A DNA stretch of 12,881 nucleotides from contig JBEDUI010000096.1 in assembly GCA_040414495.1 (NCBI GenBank), forward strand, positions 1 to 12,881. The letters are read 5' to 3'. Each line of letters opens with the position of its first letter. The stretch's first letter is position 1. This document shows, piece by piece, positions 1-5,676 of this stretch. The notes beneath the pieces were generated by a model. It made no database searches, was not told the origin of the DNA, and worked only from the letters and a program-made list of their open reading frames with translations. Origin of the DNA: DATAVB01 sp040414495. Its GTDB lineage: Bacteria; Actinomycetota; Actinomycetes; Mycobacteriales; QHCD01. The translations under genes and the position numbers were made by a program.

Positions 1-782
1 TGGTAGGTGTTCTCGATCCAGGTGATGATCGCCAGGCGCAATTGTTGGCGGGTTTGCCAGCGGCGGCGGTTGAGCACGTTCTTCTGCAGCAGCGAGAAGA
101 AGGATTCCATGGCGGCGTTGTCGGCGCAGGCTCCGACTCGTCCCATCGACCCGAGCAGGCGGTGATCGCGTAGGGCGCGAACGTAGGCGTGGGAGCGGAA
201 TTGGCTGCCTCGATCGGAGTGGACGATCGTGTCGGTCGGTCGTCGCAATGCGCAAGCGCCTGCCAGGGCGTCCACGGCGAGCTGTGCGGTCATCCGATCG
301 CTCATCGAGTAGCCGACAATCCTGTTAGAGCAGGCGTCTTTGACCGCGGCCAGGTAAAGCTTCCCTTCGGCAGTGGGATGCTCGGTGATGTCGGTTAACC
401 ACAGCTGGTTCAGCCGCTCGGCACCGAATCGGCGTTCCACCAGATCCTCATGCACTGGTGGGCCCGGCTTGCGGTTCAGGCCGCGTTTGCGCGCGTGGGT
501 CGACCACAAGCGTTGCTGGGTGCAGAGCCTGCCCACCCGGTTGCGTCCGGCCGTGATGCCGGCGCCGGCTAATTCGTCGGCGATGAACCGGTAACCGAAC
601 TCGGGGTCATCGTGGTGGATGTCGATCGCGGCGTTGATCAGGTGCGCGTCATCCCAGTCCCGATCAGTGACCGGCTGCTTGCGCCACTGGTAGAACGCCT
701 GTTTGGAGAAACCCATCACCCGGCAGGTCACCGCGACAGGAATGTCGTCTGCGGCTAGGTCAAGGACCAGCGGGAACATCAT
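1..782 (-). CDS. IS3-family transposase OrfB (DDE catalytic subunit), 3' end missing
   Basis: This is the catalytic half of an IS3 transposase, which cuts and joins the element ends. Translated from the ATG at 782, the visible 260 codons carry an HTH_21-like segment (GFSKQAFYQWRK, DPEFGYRFIADEL) followed by the rve integrase core. The catalytic triad is visible as D131 (LWLTDITEH), D190 (VHSDRGSQF) and E226 (NAAMESFF). The D190-E226 spacing is exactly 35 residues, the IS3 hallmark. The frame is open to the left edge, where the reading is WIENTY, so only the last few dozen residues (the usual RRRRHxxLG-type tail) should be missing. OrfB is probably made mainly as an OrfAB fusion by -1 frameshifting at 782-788, although the ATGATG at 782-777 also allows coupled restart. 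Confidence 0.93.
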   Translation of the reverse strand, partial: MMFPLVLDLAADDIPVAVTCRVMGFSKQAFYQWRKQPVTDRDWDDAHLINAAIDIHHDDPEFGYRFIADELAGAGITAGRNRVGRLCTQQRLWSTHARKRGLNRKPGPPVHEDLVERRFGAERLNQLWLTDITEHPTAEGKLYLAAVKDACSNRIVGYSMSDRMTAQLAVDALAGACALRRPTDTIVHSDRGSQFRSHAYVRALRDHRLLGSMGRVGACADNAAMESFFSLLQKNVLNRRRWQTRQQLRLAIITWIENTY

Positions 783-788
783 TTTGGG
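779..788 (-). promoter_or_regulatory. Candidate -1 programmed frameshift site joining orfA and orfB
   Basis: On the minus strand the end of orfA reads CCC-AAAA-TGATG. In the orfA frame this is CCA AAA TGA. Slipping back one base on the A-AAA tetramer continues into the orfB frame, which is the -1 frame expected for an OrfAB fusion. The slip run is only four A, weaker than the A6G type, and there is no obvious AAAAAAG heptamer. Termination-reinitiation at ATGA is a plausible alternative or addition. Confidence 0.5.
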
Positions 789-1066
789 AGGGTGTCGCGC
801 GCGAAATAAGCCGTCGCACGGCGCAGGATCTCATTCTCCTGCTCCAACTGCTTATTCCGGCGGCGCAGCTGGCGAACCTCGGCGTCATCGGCCGGCTTCA
901 CAGGTGCTGGCTCGTTGCCGTCCTCACGGTCGGCGATACGCAGCCACCGCGCCAAACACGACTCAGAAATCCCGAAACTACGAGCCACCTGGGCCCGGGA
1001 CTGATCACCCTGACGGGCAACCGCGACCACATCACGGCGGAACTCCGGCGGATACGGGGTAGGCAC
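779..1066 (-). CDS. IS3-family transposase OrfA (HTH and leucine zipper)
   Basis: OrfA binds the element's terminal repeats and supplies the N-terminal part of the OrfAB transposase. The 95-residue product starts PTPYPPEFRRDVV and has an HTH_Tnp_1-type helix-turn-helix at about residues 21-41 (SRAQVARSFGISESCLARW). A C-terminal coiled coil has leucines at 67, 74 and 81, in perfect heptad register, the dimerisation zipper of this family. The start is GTG at 1066-1064, chosen because GAAGG lies at 1080-1076, nine bases upstream. The stop TGA (781-779) overlaps the orfB ATG (782-780) as ATGA. The length is normal for the family. Confidence 0.93.
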   Translation of the reverse strand: MPTPYPPEFRRDVVAVARQGDQSRAQVARSFGISESCLARWLRIADREDGNEPAPVKPADDAEVRQLRRRNKQLEQENEILRRATAYFARDTLPK

Positions 1067-1107
1067 GATCCAGATCCTTCCAGCGACGACCTCATCATCG
1101 CAGGTAA

Positions 1108-1129
1108 GGAGTCAACCAAACCGGGGCCA
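1108..1129 (-). repeat. Probable terminal inverted repeat (orfA-side end) of the IS3 element
   Basis: Read on the minus strand from 1129, the sequence begins TGGCCCCGGTTTGGTTGACT and lies about 40 bases upstream of the orfA ribosome-binding site. A TG start and this G/C-rich then T-rich character match the ends commonly seen in actinobacterial IS3 elements. The partner repeat is outside the window, so the boundary is inferred and could be off by a few bases. Confidence 0.5.
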
Positions 1130-1195
1130 GACCCTCGCGTGCTGCGCTGTGAGCCGTCTAGCTAAGACAGGCCGGTCAGCCAGCATGTCGCGCGC

Positions 1196-1218
1196 GGAGA
1201 CTGGGGTCACCAGTTTCC
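1196..1218. other. Hairpin 1 downstream of cydB
   Basis: GGAGACTGG and CCAGTTTCC form a 9-bp stem (one G-T wobble) around the five-base loop GGTCA. It lies about 200 bases past the cydB stop. It could be a factor-dependent terminator or an RNA-stabilising 3' end for the cydAB message. No T-run follows, so it is not called a terminator. Confidence 0.4.
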
Positions 1219-1225
1219 GTGGTGT

Positions 1226-1249
1226 GGCGCTGTTTTGTGCAACAGCGTC
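1226..1249. other. Hairpin 2 downstream of cydB
   Basis: CGCTGTT and AACAGCG form a perfect 7-bp stem around TTGTGC. The stem extends to 9 bp if one G-T wobble and one more G-C pair are counted. It starts only eight bases after the preceding hairpin. Its role is unknown. Tandem stem-loops without T-tracts are common at actinobacterial operon ends. Confidence 0.4.
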
Positions 1250-1414
1250 CTCTAGCCGCATGGCACCTTGAGAACGATTATGCGGCTCTACGGTCAGCGA
1301 GCAGCAGCCGCGGACCACGCCGGGCACAGCGAAGACCTATGTAGACGTCACGCGCTACCGATCGGCCCGACATGGTGCCCGTCTCCGCGTGCTAAGCAGG
1401 CGAGTGAGGTTGGG

Positions 1415-2467
1415 TCAGGCGCGGGGAGGTTGTGGGCCGTCTCCGGCCGGCGGCATGTCGGGTTCGGCTGTGTCTGTCAGCAGGGTTCGGCTTTGTAGAA
1501 GGTAAAGCAGGATAAAGGAAGGTCCGATCAGCGCGGCGGCGACGATAAACAAAAGGACGATCGCGACCATGACGTCGTACGGCGCGCCGGCATTGTTCAG
1601 AGTGAGCGGAGTGCCAGGCAGCAGGACCGGGTATTGGGCCACTCCCCAGCCCCACACAACCGCGGCAACTCCGAGCGCGGCTACGGCCCGAACCCCCGTC
1701 AGTCGCCGCAGGGCCAATAACGCGACGATGGCCAGGCCGCAGACTCCGGCCACAACAACGAGCGGCAGCGCCCGACCGGTGAGCCGGTCGTACAGTTCTG
1801 GGTTGGCACTGTGTAGTTCGGCGAGCAGCGCCAGTGACAACGCGCCGGCCACGACAGCGGCGGTCTGGGCCCGCCGGGTGAAATACGTCTGCAGGGCGCG
1901 CTCGCCGCGCCGCGCAGCCTCACCGACCAGGTAAACGGCGGCCAGGTAGCCGCAGGCGGCGACGAACAGGAACCCAGCCAGCAGCGCCGTCGCGCTGGTC
2001 CAGGCGGCCGTGCTGGCGTGGGAGGCGCGGGCGGGGACGGAACCGGTCGCGATGGCGCCGATCACCGTACCCATGAAGAACGGCGTAATGAGTGAGGAAA
2101 AAGCGAACGTCGCCCCCGTAACGCGTTGCCAGGACAGCCGGGTAATTTCCTTACGGAACGCAAAGCCCGAACCCCGCAGCACAATTCCGGCGACCGCGAG
2201 CCACAGCGGCAACGCCAGCGCGGTCATCACGGCGGCGAAGGCGTGCGGGAACGCGGTCCAGAAGATTACCAGGTCGAAGACGAGCCAGACGTGGTTGGCC
2301 TCCCATACCGGGGTGATCGACTCGTCGATAAGCCGACGGGCGGCCCGGCCCCGGCGGTCGCCGCCGGCAAGCAGGTCCCACAGCCCGCCCCCGAAATCGG
2401 CGCCACCCAAAACGGCGTACAAGGTGATGCCGGCGAGCAGGATTCCGCCGACGGCGGCGGCCATCAC
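1415..2467 (-). CDS. cydB: Cytochrome bd-type quinol oxidase subunit II
   Basis: CydB is the structural membrane subunit that pairs with the heme-bearing CydA to oxidise quinol and reduce O2 to water. The 350-residue product is strongly hydrophobic with about eight to nine membrane segments and has the family signatures GADFGGGLWDLL (about residues 22-32) and PVWEANHVWL (52-61), close to E. coli PHWDGNQVWL. Its length is normal (family about 335-380). The start is either GTG at 2467 (4-base overlap with the cydA stop) or ATG at 2464 (1-base overlap); the sequence GTGATG does not decide. Both mean translational coupling to cydA. The C-terminal tail is short, acidic and proline-rich. No cydC or cydD follows; an IS element lies downstream instead. 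Confidence 0.95.
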   Translation of the reverse strand: MMAAAVGGILLAGITLYAVLGGADFGGGLWDLLAGGDRRGRAARRLIDESITPVWEANHVWLVFDLVIFWTAFPHAFAAVMTALALPLWLAVAGIVLRGSGFAFRKEITRLSWQRVTGATFAFSSLITPFFMGTVIGAIATGSVPARASHASTAAWTSATALLAGFLFVAACGYLAAVYLVGEAARRGERALQTYFTRRAQTAAVVAGALSLALLAELHSANPELYDRLTGRALPLVVVAGVCGLAIVALLALRRLTGVRAVAALGVAAVVWGWGVAQYPVLLPGTPLTLNNAGAPYDVMVAIVLLFIVAAALIGPSFILLYLLQSRTLLTDTAEPDMPPAGDGPQPPRA

Positions 2468-3870
2468 GACTCTCCCTTGTGGACAGGCGCCGGTGGTGGC
2501 CCGTACGGAACAGCGGTCTCGTCGACGTCACCACGGCGCCAGCGTCGAGCCAACATCTGCAGGATCGCGATGGTCGCGACGCCGAGGATCGCGTAGCCGA
2601 CAATGAACAGGCTCAGGCTGGCCACCACACCGCCGTTGGTGGTGGCCGCGTCAGCCGTGGTTTGCAACCGATACACCACCCACGGCTGCCGGCCCACCTC
2701 GGTGACCACCCAGCCGCTCTCCATCGCCGCGATCGCGGCCACGCCGCTGAGTGCGCCGGCGGCCCAGAACAGCCGTTGTGGCGGCAGCTGCCGGCGGCGC
2801 CACCACTCATACAGCGCCCACAGCCCGACCAGCAGCAGCAAGGTTCCCAGGCCCACCATGATGTCGAAGGCCAGGTGGATCAGCGAGATCGCCGGCGGCC
2901 GCTGTGGCGGTGGAACAACATCCCAGCCGGTAACCCGCGTGCCGGGCGCGAACCCGACCAGCAGCGAGTCCAGCCAGGGGATCTTCACCCCGGCGTAGAT
3001 GCGCCCGTGGATGTAGATGCCGCCCAGCCACTCCGGCACGTGCCGGGCTGTGGTCGGGACGTACTCCATCGTCGCGAATTTCACCGGCTGGTCATGCGCG
3101 ATCGCCCGGGCGGCCGTGTCACCCACGAAGATCTGGAACGGGGACAGCAACGCCGCTGGCACGAACCCGATTGCGAACCCCGTGTAGTGGTAGCGGTCCC
3201 GGCGGCCACGCAGGATACCGGCCGCATAGACGCCAGCCACGGTGAACCCGGACACCATATAGGCGGCCAGAATCATGTGCGGCATCTCGTACGGGGTTGC
3301 GTGATTGAAAAACACCTGCCACACGTGTACGGAAGTGATCCGGCGGTTTCGCTGGGTGAATCCGCCGGGCTGATTCATCCACGAATTGACTGCCACCACG
3401 GACATTGCGCCGAATATGCCGCTGATCGCGATCGGTATGCCGCTCCAGAAGTGCGCCCAAGGCGGCAGTCGTTTCCAACCCCACAAATAGATTCCGGCAA
3501 ATATCGCCTCCAGAAAGAAGAAAATGCCCTCGACCCCGAAGGGAAACCCCAGCACCGCGCCGTAACGCCCCATCAGCCCGGGCCATAGCAGTCCCATCTC
3601 GAACGACAGGACCGTGCCGGTCACCGCGCCGACCGCAACCAGCACGCCCATCGCCTGCGACCAGCGCCGAGCCAGCCGCAATGCGATGGCATCGTGCCGC
3701 CGAAGACCGATGAACTCGGCCAACAACACGATCGTCGGCAGCGCGATACCCAGACAAGCGAGAATGATGTGGAAACCCAGCGTCGTAGCCATCTGTGCCC
3801 GAGCCGGCACCACATCGCCACGCACCCGCGCGGCGGCCAGCCACATCGACATCGGATCAGTGGAGCGCAT
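2464..3870 (-). CDS. cydA: Cytochrome bd-type quinol oxidase subunit I, short Q-loop type
   Basis: CydA binds hemes b558, b595 and d and carries the quinol site. In this 468-residue protein H34 corresponds to E. coli H19, E114 and E122 to E99 and E107, H198 to H186, M338 to M393, and K264/E269 (QPVKFATME) to K252/E257. GRQPW is at 393-397. The first helix (GFHIILACLGIALP) and the shorter length compared with E. coli (522) indicate the short Q-loop class. The wording resembles the YthA/CbdA-like or cyanide-insensitive branch more than E. coli CydA, but that is from memory. D336 occupies the position of E. coli R391, next to the b558 methionine. The ATG at 3870 has only a weak GAGAG about 15 bases upstream; ATG codons at residues 7 and 9 are alternatives. 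cydA is first in a two-gene operon with cydB. Confidence 0.94.
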   Translation of the reverse strand: MRSTDPMSMWLAAARVRGDVVPARAQMATTLGFHIILACLGIALPTIVLLAEFIGLRRHDAIALRLARRWSQAMGVLVAVGAVTGTVLSFEMGLLWPGLMGRYGAVLGFPFGVEGIFFFLEAIFAGIYLWGWKRLPPWAHFWSGIPIAISGIFGAMSVVAVNSWMNQPGGFTQRNRRITSVHVWQVFFNHATPYEMPHMILAAYMVSGFTVAGVYAAGILRGRRDRYHYTGFAIGFVPAALLSPFQIFVGDTAARAIAHDQPVKFATMEYVPTTARHVPEWLGGIYIHGRIYAGVKIPWLDSLLVGFAPGTRVTGWDVVPPPQRPPAISLIHLAFDIMVGLGTLLLLVGLWALYEWWRRRQLPPQRLFWAAGALSGVAAIAAMESGWVVTEVGRQPWVVYRLQTTADAATTNGGVVASLSLFIVGYAILGVATIAILQMLARRWRRGDVDETAVPYGPPPAPVHKGES

Positions 3871-3940
3871 GTCGCAGTACTATCAGCTCTCGACGCACAC
3901 GAGGACCTCGGCCGGCAGGTCTTTCTCTTGGGCCACCGAA

Positions 3941-3958
3941 AGCGATCGGCCGATCGCT
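3941..3958. promoter_or_regulatory. Perfect 18-bp palindrome upstream of cydA, candidate operator
   Basis: The sequence AGCGATCGGCCGATCGCT is identical to its reverse complement over all 18 bases. It sits 71-88 bases upstream of the cydA start codon, a usual distance for an operator or activator site. It does not match the Rex (TTGTGA-N4-TCACAA) or CRP consensus, so the protein that would bind it is unknown. It could also serve the divergent operon, but the promoter seen there is over 200 bases away. Confidence 0.5.
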
Positions 3959-4168
3959 GGCCTAATGCTCAATTGCTAGCTGATTTCGGATAAACCCGGA
4001 TCGGCTCCTGGTGCGCCTTCTTCTTTGACGCCCCGATATTTCCGAAGCCAGCGGAGATGCGCTATCAGACTTCTCCGGCAGGCGTGCTTGCACGACCGCT
4101 GCGCGACCATCGCGTACTCCACGCCGAGGTCGCGGCGCGGAAACCTCAAGACCGCGAGCCGGTTCCGA

Positions 4169-4197
4169 TTGACTATCGGTTATCGATTCTCTATCAT
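4169..4197 (+). promoter_or_regulatory. Sigma70-like promoter of the catabolic operon
   Basis: TTGACT (4169-4174) and TATCAT (4192-4197) each match the consensus at five of six positions and are separated by exactly 17 bases. Transcription would start near 4204, leaving a leader of about 175 bases before the TTG start at 4380. A CGATT direct repeat (4166-4170 and 4184-4188) overlaps the -35 element and spacer and might be a regulator contact. Confidence 0.55.
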
Positions 4198-4303
4198 CTC
4201 CGCAGGTACAAGTCCGATGCCACAGCCGCGCAGGCCGTTCGGTCGGGGTGATCCTCCGGTCTGAGCGGGCGCCGGGGTCGTCACCCGGAAATTCGTGCTT
4301 GGT

Positions 4304-4320
4304 GGTGCCTACGAGGCGCC
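4304..4320 (+). other. Leader hairpin upstream of the aminotransferase gene
   Basis: GGTGCC and GGCGCC form a 6-bp stem with one G-T wobble around TACGA. It ends five bases before the ATG at 4326, so it would mask the ribosome-binding region of that codon. This favours translation starting at the downstream TTG (4380). A regulatory role is possible but untested. Confidence 0.3.
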
Positions 4321-4367
4321 GCGCTATGACCAACGCCCATTCAGTACATCCGTCGAAGGTTCAAGAG

Positions 4368-4373
4368 AAGGAG
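4368..4373 (+). promoter_or_regulatory. Strong ribosome-binding site fixing the TTG start of the aminotransferase
   Basis: AAGGAG is followed by the six-base spacer CGAACG and then TTG at 4380. This is the best Shine-Dalgarno in the region. It also places the start just before the region where DegT-family homology begins (residues RLAIDGG). The upstream in-frame ATG at 4326 has only a weak GAGG. Confidence 0.7.
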
Positions 4374-4379
4374 CGAACG

Positions 4380-5666
4380 TTGTCCTCGACAGCTGCAACG
4401 CAACGGCTTGCCATCGATGGGGGGACTGCCGCGGTCCGTGACCCACTTCCGCCGATGTACCCGGGGGGAATGCGGATCGGCGAGGAAGAAAAGCAGGCTG
4501 TGCTGCGGGTGCTGGACAGCAAACGGCTGTTCCGCTATTACGGACCGACCGAAGGTCCGTCCACAGTGGCCGAATTCGAACAGGCATTTGCAAAACTTAT
4601 GGGGGTCGCGCACGCGGTCGCCGTCAGCTCGGGGACGACGTCATTGACCGGCGGGCTGGCCGCGCTCGGCGTCGGTCCGGGCGACGAGGTCATCGTGCCG
4701 GCCTATACGTGGATCGCTTCCGCCGCAGCGGTTACGTCGATGGGGGCGGTTCCCATCGTGGCTGAAGTAGACGACACGTTGACTCTGGACGCGGCGGACG
4801 TGGAAGAGAAAGTCACCGCCCGCACCAAGGCGATCATCCCGGTCCATATGCGCGGCGCTCCGGCCGACATGGACGCATTGTTGGCCGTCGCCGGGCGACA
4901 CGAGGTACGGGTGCTTGAGGATACTGCGCAGGCTTTCGGGGCCTCGTACAAAGGACGCCGGCTCGGCACGATCGGCGACGTCGGGGCATTCAGCCTGCAG
5001 TTCAATAAGATTCTGACTTGCGGCGAGGGCGGCGTTATCGCGACCAACGACCCGCGGCTGTATCAACGTGCCACGATGTATCACGACGTGGCAGCCAGCC
5101 AACGCAGTGGCGTCGAGCCTGAGGACGCCTTTGTTGGCATCACCTGTCGGATGTCAGAACTGCAGGGCGCGGTTGCCGTCGCGCAGTTGGGCCGGCTGCA
5201 GGACATTCTGGCTACAATGCGGGCGCGGAAGGCCGCAATAAAGTCCGCGATCGCGGATGTCGCGCGCGACAAGGGAATCCGGTTCCGGCGGCTGACCGAC
5301 GACGCCGGCGACGCGGCGATCGCGTTGGTTCTTTTCGCTAATAACGCCGAGTCGGCCCACCACATCGCGACCGCGCTCTCGGCCGAAGGTGCCCACGCTT
5401 CGGTGCTCTTCGACCGCGACCGTTCCGATTATCACGTCTCCTACCACTGGACTCCGGTGCTGCAAAAGCGCTCGTCCGCCGCCCGCACGCCGTGGGATCT
5501 GGTTGCCGGTGAGGTGAAGTACGACCGCGAAATGTGCCCGAAAACGCTGGCCCTGCTTGAGCGCGCGGTCCATCTCGACGTCAGTCCCGAGCTGACCGAA
5601 TCGCAAGCCGAGCAGGTGGCCGACGCGCTGACGAAGGTTCTGGCCTCGTTGCCGGACCACGAGTAG
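4380..5666 (+). CDS. DegT/DnrJ/EryC1/StrS-family PLP aminotransferase
   Basis: This is a fold-type I pyridoxal-phosphate enzyme that normally moves an amino group between glutamate or glutamine and a keto sugar, keto-cyclitol or related ring. The start is TTG at 4380, giving 428 residues, typical for the family. ATG at 4326 would add 18 unrelated residues. K210 (FNKILTCGEGG) is the Schiff-base lysine and D181 (LEDTAQAFG) pairs with the cofactor pyridine nitrogen. VSSGTTSL (about 80-87) is the phosphate-binding turn and PAYTW follows near residue 107. The C-terminal domain is complete (LTESQAEQVADAL). The opening resembles scyllo-inosose aminotransferases, but substrate cannot be fixed from this. 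It is the first gene of the operon, ten bases before the next. In a gene set with an importer and hydrolases it may work in the catabolic direction, removing an amino group. Confidence 0.9.
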   Translation: MSSTAATQRLAIDGGTAAVRDPLPPMYPGGMRIGEEEKQAVLRVLDSKRLFRYYGPTEGPSTVAEFEQAFAKLMGVAHAVAVSSGTTSLTGGLAALGVGPGDEVIVPAYTWIASAAAVTSMGAVPIVAEVDDTLTLDAADVEEKVTARTKAIIPVHMRGAPADMDALLAVAGRHEVRVLEDTAQAFGASYKGRRLGTIGDVGAFSLQFNKILTCGEGGVIATNDPRLYQRATMYHDVAASQRSGVEPEDAFVGITCRMSELQGAVAVAQLGRLQDILATMRARKAAIKSAIADVARDKGIRFRRLTDDAGDAAIALVLFANNAESAHHIATALSAEGAHASVLFDRDRSDYHVSYHWTPVLQKRSSAARTPWDLVAGEVKYDREMCPKTLALLERAVHLDVSPELTESQAEQVADALTKVLASLPDHE

Positions 5667-5676
5667 GAGTCCGCTC

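Larger units (their letters stand above)
1..1129 (-). mobile_element. IS3-family insertion sequence, cut by the left window edge
   Basis: Two overlapping minus-strand frames encode the typical IS3 pair, orfA (helix-turn-helix) and orfB (DDE integrase core). Read from the right, the element begins TGGCCCCGGTTTGG, which fits the 5'-TG...CA-3' ends usual in this family, so the boundary is placed at 1129. The left end lies outside the window, so neither the second inverted repeat nor a target duplication can be seen. Both frames are open with no internal stop in the visible part, so the copy may be active. It lies downstream of cydB, in the same transcriptional direction. Confidence 0.9.
1130..1414. 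other. Non-coding spacer between the IS element and cydB
   Basis: I find no convincing gene in this stretch; the short frames here lack ribosome-binding sites and recognisable protein. It contains two tandem hairpins (1196-1218 and 1226-1249). There is no T-tract after either one on either strand, so a classical intrinsic terminator for cydB is not evident. Confidence 0.6.
3871..4379. other. Divergent intergenic region between cydA and the catabolic operon
   Basis: This stretch of about 500 bases separates two operons transcribed away from each other and should hold both promoters. I see an 18-bp palindrome on the cydA side and a sigma70-like promoter at 4169-4197. There is also a 5' leader with a hairpin and a strong ribosome-binding site on the right-hand side. 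The short open frames here show no recognisable protein. Confidence 0.65.

Noticed and set aside
2010..2606. Plus-strand frames of 198 and 156 codons opposite cydB and the cydA 3' end
   Set aside because: Composition is Ser/Arg/Pro-rich as expected for antisense reading of GC-rich membrane protein genes.
2479..3588. Long plus-strand open frame (369 codons) antisense to cydA
   Set aside because: It lies wholly opposite a gene with clear family motifs, and its product is low-complexity (His, Arg, Gln, Pro rich) with no recognisable domain. This is a GC-rich antisense shadow.
3879..3884. GATAGT on the minus strand as a -10 for a leaderless cydA message
   Set aside because: Spacing to the ATG would fit a leaderless start, but there is no matching -35 and the hexamer matches consensus at only four positions.
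4248..4379. N-terminal extension of the aminotransferase to 4248 or 4326
   Set aside because: The extra 44 residues do not resemble the family, the ATG at 4326 sits just after a hairpin with only a weak ribosome site, and AAGGAG is ideally placed for TTG at 4380.
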